This document shows positions 16,344 to 23,819 of a stretch of DNA of 64,000 nt, in pieces. Origin of the DNA: Lachnospiraceae bacterium (GTDB taxonomy: Bacteria; Bacillota; Clostridia; Lachnospirales; Lachnospiraceae). The stretch's first letter is position 1; each line of letters starts with the position of its first letter. The notes under the pieces are model-generated. The model was not told the origin of the DNA. It saw only the letters and a list, made by a program, of their open reading frames with translations, and made no database searches. A program made the translations under genes and the position numbers. The DNA lies in the NCBI GenBank assembly GCA_024697065.1, contig JAILGE010000010.1, positions 1 through 64,000 on the forward strand. The letters are read 5' to 3'.

Positions 16344-17540
16344 ATGTCACTTTCATTGTCAAAGAGATCGGAACAGGTTAAGCCGTCATCAACTTTAGCT
16401 ATAACAGCTAAGGCTAAAGAATTACGTGCACAGGGCAGAGATGTTGTAGGATTCGGAGCAGGAGAACCGGATTTCGCTACTCCCTCCAATATCTGTGATG
16501 CTGCCATTAATGCCATAAAGGAAGGCTTCACAAAATACACACCTGCTGCAGGTACTGTTGAATTAAAGCAGGCTGTAAGTGCAAAGCTTGAGAAGTTTAA
16601 CCATCTTCATTATGATCCCGCTCAGATCATTATCTGTAACGGAGGAAAGCATGCACTGACCAATATCTTTGACGCTATCGTTAATCCCGGAGATGAAGTT
16701 ATCATCCCCGCACCGTACTGGCTCAGCTACCCTGAGATGGTTAAGCTTTCCGACGGTGTACCCGTGATCGTATACAGCACCAAGGAGAACGGATATAAGG
16801 TTACCGCTGAGCAGATAGCTGCTGCCGTAACAGATAAGACCAAGGCCATCGTTCTCAACACACCCAATAATCCTACCGGTATGGTATACAGCCGCGCAGA
16901 GCTTGAAGCTATCGCAAAGGTTGCTGTAGAGAAGGATTTCTATGTTGTTGCGGATGAGATGTACGAAGCACTTATCTATACAGGTGAGGAGCATGTAAGT
17001 ATCGCTTCTCTCGGTGATGAGATATACAGCAGGACCATCACTTGCAGTGGACTTTCCAAGAGCTATGCCATGACCGGATGGAGAGTCGGTTATGCAGCTG
17101 CTCCGCTTGAGATCACAAAGCGTATGAGCGCTATGCAGTCTCATGCAACAAGTAATGTTAACTCCATCGCACAGAAGGCTGCCGTTGAGGCTCTTACAGG
17201 TCCCGATGAAGCGATGAAGAAGATGAAGGAAGAATTTGATCGCCGCAGACAGTATATGTATGGAAGAGTGAAGGAAATGCCTCTTGTTTCCTGCCTTGAG
17301 CCCGAAGGTGCTTTCTACGTATTCATCGATATGTCTGCAGTATGTGAAAAGGAATACAAAGGTGAAAAGATCGAGAAGGCAGCAAAGATCGCTGACATCC
17401 TTCTTAATGAATTTGATACAGCGGTTGTTCCCTGCGCCGACTTCGGATATCCCGAGCATATGAGACTTTCATATGCCATCAGCATGGAGCAGATCGAAAA
17501 GGGACTTGACCGTATCGAGAAGTTCTTAAAGAGTCTTTGA
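16344..17540 (+). CDS. Pyridoxal-phosphate aminotransferase, aspartate aminotransferase type (class I)
   Basis: This 398-residue class I/II aminotransferase is of the AspB/AAT-Ib type that moves amino groups between aspartate (or aromatic amino acids) and 2-oxoglutarate. Visible landmarks are GAGEPDF near the N-terminus, NTPNNPTG, the Tyr of VADEMYE, the PLP lysine in SGLSKSYAMTGWRVGY and the substrate Arg in MRLSYA. ATG 16344 fits GGAGGT at 16334-16339; an in-frame GTG at 16332 overlaps that site. Aspartate is the usual substrate, but close relatives act on tyrosine or prephenate. Confidence 0.92.
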   Translation: MSLSLSKRSEQVKPSSTLAITAKAKELRAQGRDVVGFGAGEPDFATPSNICDAAINAIKEGFTKYTPAAGTVELKQAVSAKLEKFNHLHYDPAQIIICNGGKHALTNIFDAIVNPGDEVIIPAPYWLSYPEMVKLSDGVPVIVYSTKENGYKVTAEQIAAAVTDKTKAIVLNTPNNPTGMVYSRAELEAIAKVAVEKDFYVVADEMYEALIYTGEEHVSIASLGDEIYSRTITCSGLSKSYAMTGWRVGYAAAPLEITKRMSAMQSHATSNVNSIAQKAAVEALTGPDEAMKKMKEEFDRRRQYMYGRVKEMPLVSCLEPEGAFYVFIDMSAVCEKEYKGEKIEKAAKIADILLNEFDTAVVPCADFGYPEHMRLSYAISMEQIEKGLDRIEKFLKSL

Positions 17541-17566
17541 TCAAATAGGATATAGAAATATAACAG

Positions 17567-17597
17567 CTGCCCGGTGATACAAACCGGGCAGTTTTTC
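17567..17597 (+). terminator. Terminator after the aminotransferase gene
   Basis: CTGCCCGGT (17567-17575) pairs perfectly with ACCGGGCAG (17583-17591), followed by TTTTT. Confidence 0.9.
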
Positions 17598-17637
17598 TGG
17601 GCAGGTATAATAAACAGACCAGGTCAGGAGTTTTACG

Positions 17638-18222
17638 GTGGAAGATAAGCATATTCTTTTGGAACAGGATGATCTTGAAAATATGAAGATCACAAGGCTT
17701 AAGAGAACAGAGATAGCAAAGGGAACCATAATCACATATTGTCATGATACGGTAAAAGTGCCTAACGGTCATATCTGCGATTATGATTTTGTGAAGCATC
17801 AGGGGGCTGCTGCTGTTCTTCCCGTGCTTGATGACGGAAGGATACTTCTTGTAAGACAATACAGGAATGCACTGGATCGTTTTACTCTTGAGATCCCGGC
17901 AGGAGGATTGGACGGCCCTGACGAACCGACTATAAATGCTGCCGCCCGTGAGCTTACGGAGGAGACGGGGTATGTGGCTAAGGAGCTTTCTTTTTTGATA
18001 TCCGTATATCCGGCAGTGGCTTATTGTAATGAGAAGATCGACATCTATCTTGCAAGGGGGCTAAAAAAAGCTGAGCGCGCACTGGATCCTGATGAATTTA
18101 TCAATGTTGAAGCCTGGGATATAAAGGAGATCGCAAAGCTCATATTTGAAGGCAGGCTTCAGGATGCCAAAACAAGCGCCGCGGTAATGTCTTATTATTA
18201 CATGATCTCAAAACAGTCATGA
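17638..18222 (+). CDS. nudF: Nudix hydrolase, ADP-ribose pyrophosphatase type (NudF)
   Basis: The 194-residue protein carries a full Nudix box (GGLDGPDEP then AARELTEETGYV) and upstream VRQYRNAL/FTLEIPAGG, the pattern of ADP-sugar pyrophosphatases that cleave ADP-ribose to AMP and ribose 5-phosphate. It starts with GTG, preceded by CAGGAG. A nudF-like gene close to xerD is also found in Bacillus subtilis, which supports the call. A second, diverged Nudix gene lies at 39244. Confidence 0.85.
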   Translation: MEDKHILLEQDDLENMKITRLKRTEIAKGTIITYCHDTVKVPNGHICDYDFVKHQGAAAVLPVLDDGRILLVRQYRNALDRFTLEIPAGGLDGPDEPTINAAARELTEETGYVAKELSFLISVYPAVAYCNEKIDIYLARGLKKAERALDPDEFINVEAWDIKEIAKLIFEGRLQDAKTSAAVMSYYYMISKQS

Positions 18223-18264
18223 TAAGGAATAAATTCTTATTCCGAGGAAAAAAATTCTTTCGCG

Positions 18265-18292
18265 ATTTCCCATAAAATTTGTTATGTAACTA
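18265..18292 (+). other. dif-like sequence upstream of xerD
   Basis: The 28 bases divide as ATTTCCCATAA, AATTTG, TTATGTAACTA. By my alignment each 11-base arm matches the Bacillus subtilis dif arm (recalled as ACTTCCTAGAA and TTATGTAAACT) at 8 of 11 positions, with the same six-base centre length. It lies 260 bases upstream of a XerD-type recombinase gene. Against a true dif, genes on both sides keep the same orientation. See findings. Confidence 0.3.
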
Positions 18293-18299
18293 CAGGTTG

Positions 18300-18334
18300 T
18301 GTTGACATAGTTTGTTGACACAAGTCTGTTGACT
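18300..18334 (+). repeat. Three TGTTGAC direct repeats
   Basis: TGTTGACA at 18300-18307 and 18313-18320 and TGTTGACT at 18327-18334, at steps of 13 and 14 bases. No matching -10 hexamers follow, so these are not three promoters. They may be binding sites. The rest of the 18223-18551 gap is AT-rich with no open frame. Confidence 0.5.
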
Positions 18335-18457
18335 GAGACGGTCATTTTCTTTTAAATCTTTTTTCAAGATGTGGTGGACATAAAAATATTATTTTCGAGA
18401 TGTTGTGGAAACCCCAAAAACCGCTATTTTTAGGCAAAAATTAAGCAAAAAAAGGGT

Positions 18458-18486
18458 TTGATTTTCTGAAAAACGACTTTTATAAT
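18458..18486 (+). promoter_or_regulatory. xerD promoter
   Basis: TTGATT (18458-18463), 17-base spacer, TATAAT (18481-18486). A small hairpin GGTCG/CGACC (18498-18514) lies near the expected transcription start, ahead of the GGTGGGGA ribosome site. Confidence 0.65.
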
Positions 18487-18551
18487 CAACTTACACCGGT
18501 CGGGATGAACGACCACAAAAAAATATTAACTGGTGGGGACGGTAACATAAA

Positions 18552-19442
18552 ATGAAAATTGAGAATGTATTAGATGAATTTATCACTTATATGAAAGATG
18601 TAAAAAAGACATCAAATAATACAGAGATGTCTTATAAGCGTGATCTTGATAAATTCGGAAAATATCTTGAGCTTCACGGTAACGGTGATGTGACCAGGGT
18701 CACACTTACAACTCTGCAGAGCTATGTACTCGATCTTGAAAAGAATCATTTTGCCGCTGCGACGGTATCAAGAAATATCGCATCGATCAAGGCATTTTAT
18801 CATTTTATGCTTCGCAGTCATTATATAATGGATGATCCTTCGGACGGATTAAAGGCTCCTCATATCGATAAGAAGATGCCCGAGATCTTATCAACCGATG
18901 AAGTCAACAGACTTCTTGACCAGCCCAAGGGCAATACACCCAAGGATCTTCGTGACAGAGCAATGTTGGAGCTTTTATATGCAACGGGTATCCGCGTATC
19001 GGAGCTTATCAATCTTAAGGTAACGGATGTTAATCTGCAGGTCAGCTACATCATGTGCAGAGATGCGAAGAAAGAAAGAGTCATTCCTTTCGGCGCTCCT
19101 GCAAAGCGTGCGCTCACCGATTATTTAAAGAATGCAAGAAGTCTTATGGTTTCGGACAGTAAAAGTAAAACACTGTTTACTAACTGTTCCGGTCAACCCA
19201 TGAGCAGACAGGGGTTCTGGAAACTTGTTAAGTATTATGCGAGAAAGGCCGGTATTACATCCGATATCACACCGCATACTTTAAGACATTCATTTGCGGC
19301 GCATCTTGTGGAGAACGGTGCCGATCTCAGAAGCGTTCAGGAGATGCTTGGGCATTCCGATATTTCCACTACTCAGATCTACGCAAATATGACACAGAAT
19401 AAGCTTCGTGAAGTATATGCCAAGAATTTCCCCCGTGGATGA
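18552..19442 (+). CDS. xerD: Tyrosine recombinase, XerD type
   Basis: XerD-type recombinases resolve chromosome dimers at dif. The 296-residue protein has an N-terminal SAM-like core-binding domain (about 1-88) and the catalytic domain with all expected residues: Arg148 in GIRVSEL, Lys174 region, His242 and Arg245 in PHTLRHSF, His268 in LGHSDIS and nucleophile Tyr277. Length is standard. It has its own promoter and a terminator. I cannot tell XerD from XerC with certainty, and a single-recombinase system is possible because a dif-like sequence is nearby. Confidence 0.88.
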   Translation: MKIENVLDEFITYMKDVKKTSNNTEMSYKRDLDKFGKYLELHGNGDVTRVTLTTLQSYVLDLEKNHFAAATVSRNIASIKAFYHFMLRSHYIMDDPSDGLKAPHIDKKMPEILSTDEVNRLLDQPKGNTPKDLRDRAMLELLYATGIRVSELINLKVTDVNLQVSYIMCRDAKKERVIPFGAPAKRALTDYLKNARSLMVSDSKSKTLFTNCSGQPMSRQGFWKLVKYYARKAGITSDITPHTLRHSFAAHLVENGADLRSVQEMLGHSDISTTQIYANMTQNKLREVYAKNFPRG

Positions 19443-19468
19443 TTTAGGATTTTCATTATGGATTACTG

Positions 19469-19508
19469 ACGGTCGTTTTGATATAATTTCAAAACGACCG
19501 TTTTTTTT
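19469..19508 (+). terminator. Terminator after xerD
   Basis: ACGGTCGTTTTGA (19469-19481) pairs perfectly with TCAAAACGACCGT (19489-19501), followed by a run of T. Confidence 0.92.
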
Positions 19509-19531
19509 CACACATACAGGAGATATACAAA

Positions 19532-20560
19532 ATGTCATTCGAATTCGTAAGAAAACTTCCGACCCCTACGGAGATCAGAGAGCAATATCCCGTTCCCGAG
19601 AAGCTTCAGGAACTTAAGAAAGAAAGAGATAAGGAGATCTGTGATGTTATCGCAGGAAAGAGCGATAAGTTTCTGGTCATCATCGGTCCCTGCTCGGCAG
19701 ATAACGAGGAAGCTGTTGTTGACTATACCAACAGACTCTCAAGGATCTATGATAAGGTTAAGGACAGAGTCATCCTTGTTCCGAGAGTTTATACAAACAA
19801 GCCCAGGACAAACGGAGACGGATATAAGGGGATTACAGCGCAGCCTGATCCCACAGAAGATCCTGATTTCTTAAAGGGTCTTATTGCCATGCGCCAGATG
19901 CATATCAGAGTCATGAAGGAATCAAATCTCACAAGCGCGGATGAGATGCTTTATCCTGAAAACTGGAGATATGTATCGGATATCCTTTCTTATGTGGCCA
20001 TCGGAGCAAGGTCCGTAGAGGATCAGCAGCACAGACTGGCAGCCAGCGGATTTGATGTTCCTGCGGGAATGAAGAATCCCACCAGCGGACATCTGTCTGT
20101 TATGATCAATTCCATACATGCGGCTCAGAATCCTCATTCTTTTATATACAGAGGATGGGAAGTCAAGACCTCCGGGGATCCCTATGCTCATGCCATACTC
20201 AGAGGTGCCGTAAATAAGCACGGGAGATCCATACCCAATTATCATTATGAGGATCTTGCGCTTCTTATGGAACTTTACGGAGAAGCGGATGTTATCAATC
20301 CTGCATGTATCATCGATACGAATCATGCCAATTCGGGAAAGAAATTTGCGGAACAGCCGAGAATCGTCAAGGAGGTATTGCATTCACGCCGCGTGAACGC
20401 AGATATCAGAAAGCTTGTTAAGGGTGTGATGATCGAAAGCTATATAAAAGAAGGCTGTCAGAAGATAGGAGAGGGAATATACGGCAAGTCCATTACAGAT
20501 CCCTGTCTCGGATGGGCAGATACGGAACAGCTTATTTACGATATAGCAGATCTCGTCTGA
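19532..20560 (+). CDS. 3-deoxy-7-phosphoheptulonate synthase (DAHP synthase, class I alpha)
   Basis: This is the first enzyme of the shikimate pathway, condensing phosphoenolpyruvate and erythrose 4-phosphate. The 342-residue protein matches the AroF/AroG/AroH type: EIREQYP, IIGPCSADN, RVYTNKPRTN, GARSVEDQQHR, GMKNPTSG, IDTNHANSGKK and IESYIKEG. Type I-alpha enzymes are feedback-inhibited by an aromatic amino acid; which one cannot be read here. Later aromatic-pathway genes (aroA, tyrA) occur 32 kb away on the other strand, so the pathway is scattered. Confidence 0.94.
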   Translation: MSFEFVRKLPTPTEIREQYPVPEKLQELKKERDKEICDVIAGKSDKFLVIIGPCSADNEEAVVDYTNRLSRIYDKVKDRVILVPRVYTNKPRTNGDGYKGITAQPDPTEDPDFLKGLIAMRQMHIRVMKESNLTSADEMLYPENWRYVSDILSYVAIGARSVEDQQHRLAASGFDVPAGMKNPTSGHLSVMINSIHAAQNPHSFIYRGWEVKTSGDPYAHAILRGAVNKHGRSIPNYHYEDLALLMELYGEADVINPACIIDTNHANSGKKFAEQPRIVKEVLHSRRVNADIRKLVKGVMIESYIKEGCQKIGEGIYGKSITDPCLGWADTEQLIYDIADLV

Positions 20561-20563
20561 GTA

Positions 20564-21559
20564 TTATGATGTCTCCCTGTGAACCAGATCGCAATGGATC
20601 ATTTCACAGCTCGGGACATCGGTTTCTCCGTTAAGAACTCGTATCAGCCTGTCGATGGTGATACTGCAGACTTTTTCTACTTTATTATCGATACTGGTCA
20701 GTTCCGGAGCGGATACTTCACAGATGGAAGAATTATTATAACCTATGATATCAAGGTCTTCGGGTACACGGAGACCTTTTTTCAATGCATATTTCAGCGC
20801 GCCGATAGCCATTCCGTCATCGGTAGCTATGACTGCATCAAAATCAAGATCCCTTTCATTAAGGAGATCCGATACTGTATGAACGTTATTCTGTGTATGG
20901 ATGATAAGCTCGGGATCGGGCATTAAAGATGCTTCTTTCAAAGCCTGTTCGAATCCTATTTTCTTATGATTTGCGGCATAGGATCTTGAATCCGTGAGGA
21001 AAAGTATCTTTCTGCGGCCTTTTTTTACAAGTGCCGAAGTCACGTCATAAACTGCTTTTTCATCATAGGTGGCGGTGCAGTAGATATTTTTTCCTTCAAT
21101 TATGCCGTTGATTATAAAGATGGGCTTTTCTCCGGCTGCTTCAAGGATGTAGTCGGTATTGTGGGTCTCATCTTCCGAACCCGCATAGGTTGATCCTACG
21201 AGGATGATGGCGTCGATCCTTTTTTCAAGGAGAAGCTTTAAATGCTTTTCTTTTTCCACTGCATCGTAACCGCTGCATCCTAAGATACAGTCGTAGCCAT
21301 AGGATACAAGGAGTTTTTCGAGAGCTGAAAAAGCAGAAGCCATATACTGGTCGGCGATGTCAGGTACCAGGATGCCAATGGTATGCATGCTGTCGGAACC
21401 GAGCCCCTGTGCGAAAACATTGGGACGGTAATCATTTCTGTCGATTATGGCCATAACCTTTTCTTTTGTACTCTTGCTTACCTTGTCGCTGTTATGAAGT
21501 ACTCTGGAAACGGTGGCGATGGATACGCCGGCTTCTTCTGCTATGTCATAAATATTCAT
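20564..21559 (-). CDS. LacI-family transcriptional regulator
   Basis: The 331-residue protein begins with a LacI helix-turn-helix (MNIYDIAEEAGVSIATVSRVL) and hinge-like region followed by a periplasmic-binding-protein fold (TIGILVPDI start, then ATDDGMAIGALKYALKKGLRVPEDLDIIGYNN). Its stop is three bases from the convergent DAHP synthase stop. There is no sugar gene nearby, so the target and effector are unknown; it may act on genes elsewhere. The sequence is complete with no sign of decay. Confidence 0.9.
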   Translation of the reverse strand: MNIYDIAEEAGVSIATVSRVLHNSDKVSKSTKEKVMAIIDRNDYRPNVFAQGLGSDSMHTIGILVPDIADQYMASAFSALEKLLVSYGYDCILGCSGYDAVEKEKHLKLLLEKRIDAIILVGSTYAGSEDETHNTDYILEAAGEKPIFIINGIIEGKNIYCTATYDEKAVYDVTSALVKKGRRKILFLTDSRSYAANHKKIGFEQALKEASLMPDPELIIHTQNNVHTVSDLLNERDLDFDAVIATDDGMAIGALKYALKKGLRVPEDLDIIGYNNSSICEVSAPELTSIDNKVEKVCSITIDRLIRVLNGETDVPSCEMIHCDLVHRETS

Positions 21560-21729
21560 ATAATCGATGCCTCATCTTTTTTGTAAGCCCTTTCATAATA
21601 TTAAATTATAATCTGAAGGCATACAAGGGAACATACGTGCGGGATATGCCTTGAAAAATGAAAACAAATGTTCTATAATTCATTCTGCTGTCCAATATTT
21701 AGCGCAGATCAGCAGTAATATGCCTTATC

Positions 21730-21759
21730 TTGTATTTTTCGGGCGTGTTCTGATATAAT
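21730..21759 (+). promoter_or_regulatory. Promoter of the type IIA topoisomerase genes
   Basis: TTGTAT (21730-21735), 18-base spacer, TATAAT (21754-21759), about 40 bases before the ATG of the B subunit. The 21560-21801 gap also has to hold the divergent lacI-type promoter. Confidence 0.6.
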
Positions 21760-21801
21760 AGCGCTTGCCGCAGAGGTAGACATAACAGGGAGGAACTTAT
21801 A

Positions 21802-23736
21802 ATGCCTGATAAAAATAATGCCGCATCGTCCTACGGCGCGGAAAATATTGTTGTCCTGGAAGGACTGGAGCCTGTCCGCGAGAGACCGGGAATGTATATC
21901 GGTTCCACCAGCACAAAGGGTCTGAACCATCTCGTATATGAGATAGTTGATAACTCGGTGGATGAACATCTTGCGGGATGCTGCGATCATATACATGTTA
22001 CATTGGAGAAAGACGGCTCCGCCACCGTTGAAGATAACGGACGTGGCATGCCTGTTGAGATGCATGCCAAGGGAATGTCCGCAGAGCGAGTTATCTTTAC
22101 GACACTTCATGCCGGCGGAAAGTTTGATAACAAAGCATATAAAACAAGCGGAGGACTTCACGGTGTAGGTTCTTCGGTGGTTAATGCTCTTTCGAATCAT
22201 ATGACTGTTACGATCAAAAGAAACGGTCATATATATGAAGACAAATATGAAAAGGGAAAGCCCGTAACCAAACTCATAAACGGATTACTTCCGGAGATCG
22301 GAAATACGAGACAGACCGGAACCAAAGTAAACTTTATCCCCGATGATACCATCTTCGATAAGACGGTATTTAAGGCTGAAGATATCAAGAGCAGACTTCA
22401 TGAGACTTCATATCTCAATCCGGGACTTACGATCACCTTCTCGGATCTTCGCGGAGATGAGCCTGAGACAGTTGAATATCATGAGCCGGAGGGAATCATT
22501 GGTTTTGTAAAAGCGCTCACCAACGGTAAAGAGACAGTGACGGAAGTCATTGATTACAAGGGTGAGGCAGAGGGTGTTGAGGTCGAGGTTGCTTTCCAGT
22601 ATATAAATGAATTCCAGGAAAATGTCCTCGGTTTCTGTAATAATATCTACAATTCGGACGGCGGTACCCATATCACAGGCTTCAAGACCATGTTCACTAC
22701 CATTATCAACAGCTATGCAAGACAGCTGGGGATACTTAAGGATAAGGATTCCAATTTTACGGGCCCCGATGTCAGAAACGGACTTACCGCTGTTGTAAGT
22801 ATCAAGCATCACGACCCGAGATTTGAGGGGCAGACCAAGACAAAGCTTGATAACCAGGATGCGGCAAAGGCAGTGAGCAAGGTCACCGGCGACGAAGTGG
22901 TACGTTTCTTCGACCGTAATCTTGAAGTGCTTAAGGCTGTTATCGGATGTGCGGAGAAAGCCGCCAAGATCAGAAAGACGGAGGAAAAGGCCAAGACCAA
23001 TCTCCTCACAAAGCAGAAGTATTCTTTTGATTCAAACGGAAAGCTTGCAAATTGCGGCTCAAAGGATGCATCAAAATGCGAGATCTTCATCGTCGAAGGT
23101 GATTCTGCCGGCGGCTCTGCAAAAACAGCAAGAAATCGTGAATATCAGGCCATCCTTCCCATAAGAGGTAAGATCTTAAACGTAGAGAAGGCTTCCATTG
23201 ACAAAGTACTTGCAAATGCTGAGATAAAGACCATGATAAATGCATTCGGATGTGGTTTTTCGGAAGGATACGGTAATGATTTTGATATCACAAAGCTCAG
23301 ATATGACAAGATAATAATCATGGCCGATGCCGATGTGGACGGTGCCCATATCTGTACACTGCTTCTTACTTTATTTTACAGATTCATGCCCGAGCTTATC
23401 TCAGATGGACATGTATATATAGCAATGCCGCCTCTTTACAAGGCTATGCCTTCAAAGGGACAGGAGGAATATCTCTATGATGATGCGGCCCTTGCGAGAT
23501 ACAGGAAGAACCACAAGGGTGCATTTACGCTTCAGCGATACAAGGGTCTCGGAGAGATGGATCCCGAACAGCTTTGGGAGACAACGCTTGACCCCGAACG
23601 CCGTATGCTTAAGAGAGTTAATATAGAAGACCCCATGATCGCATCAAGGACTACCGAACTCCTGATGGGAGCGGATGTACTTCCAAGGAAAGAATTCATA
23701 CATGAAAATGCTACGGAAGCTATGCTTGATATCTGA
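21802..23736 (+). CDS. parE: Type IIA DNA topoisomerase subunit B (ParE-like)
   Basis: This is the ATPase and TOPRIM subunit of topoisomerase IV or gyrase. The 644-residue protein shows the GHKL ATP site (YEIVDNSVDEHLAG, VEDNGRGMPV, SGGLHGVGSSVVNAL), the transducer domain, TOPRIM (EIFIVEGDSAGGSAK, then MADADVDGAHI) and the C-terminal YKGLGEMDPEQLW motif. The A subunit follows after 83 bases. I favour topoisomerase IV because the partner lacks a GyrA box and there are no dnaA-region genes, but GyrB is the alternative. Confidence 0.85.
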   Translation: MPDKNNAASSYGAENIVVLEGLEPVRERPGMYIGSTSTKGLNHLVYEIVDNSVDEHLAGCCDHIHVTLEKDGSATVEDNGRGMPVEMHAKGMSAERVIFTTLHAGGKFDNKAYKTSGGLHGVGSSVVNALSNHMTVTIKRNGHIYEDKYEKGKPVTKLINGLLPEIGNTRQTGTKVNFIPDDTIFDKTVFKAEDIKSRLHETSYLNPGLTITFSDLRGDEPETVEYHEPEGIIGFVKALTNGKETVTEVIDYKGEAEGVEVEVAFQYINEFQENVLGFCNNIYNSDGGTHITGFKTMFTTIINSYARQLGILKDKDSNFTGPDVRNGLTAVVSIKHHDPRFEGQTKTKLDNQDAAKAVSKVTGDEVVRFFDRNLEVLKAVIGCAEKAAKIRKTEEKAKTNLLTKQKYSFDSNGKLANCGSKDASKCEIFIVEGDSAGGSAKTARNREYQAILPIRGKILNVEKASIDKVLANAEIKTMINAFGCGFSEGYGNDFDITKLRYDKIIIMADADVDGAHICTLLLTLFYRFMPELISDGHVYIAMPPLYKAMPSKGQEEYLYDDAALARYRKNHKGAFTLQRYKGLGEMDPEQLWETTLDPERRMLKRVNIEDPMIASRTTELLMGADVLPRKEFIHENATEAMLDI

Positions 23737-23819
23737 TCCGTGAGATCTGATCACGTAACGAAGCGAAAAATCCCAATTCAGAGCTCTGTCAAATGACGGA
23801 TCTCTTCCCGAGGTAATAT

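Noticed and set aside
16563-17459. 298-residue open frame on the minus strand
   Set aside because: It is antisense to the aminotransferase gene, which has full motifs; the translation is Cys/Ile/Leu-rich with no domain pattern and no ribosome site.
18300-18334. Three tandem sigma-A promoters from the TTGACA-like repeats
   Set aside because: No -10 hexamer lies 16-18 bases after any copy; a better promoter (TTGATT-17-TATAAT) exists at 18458-18486.
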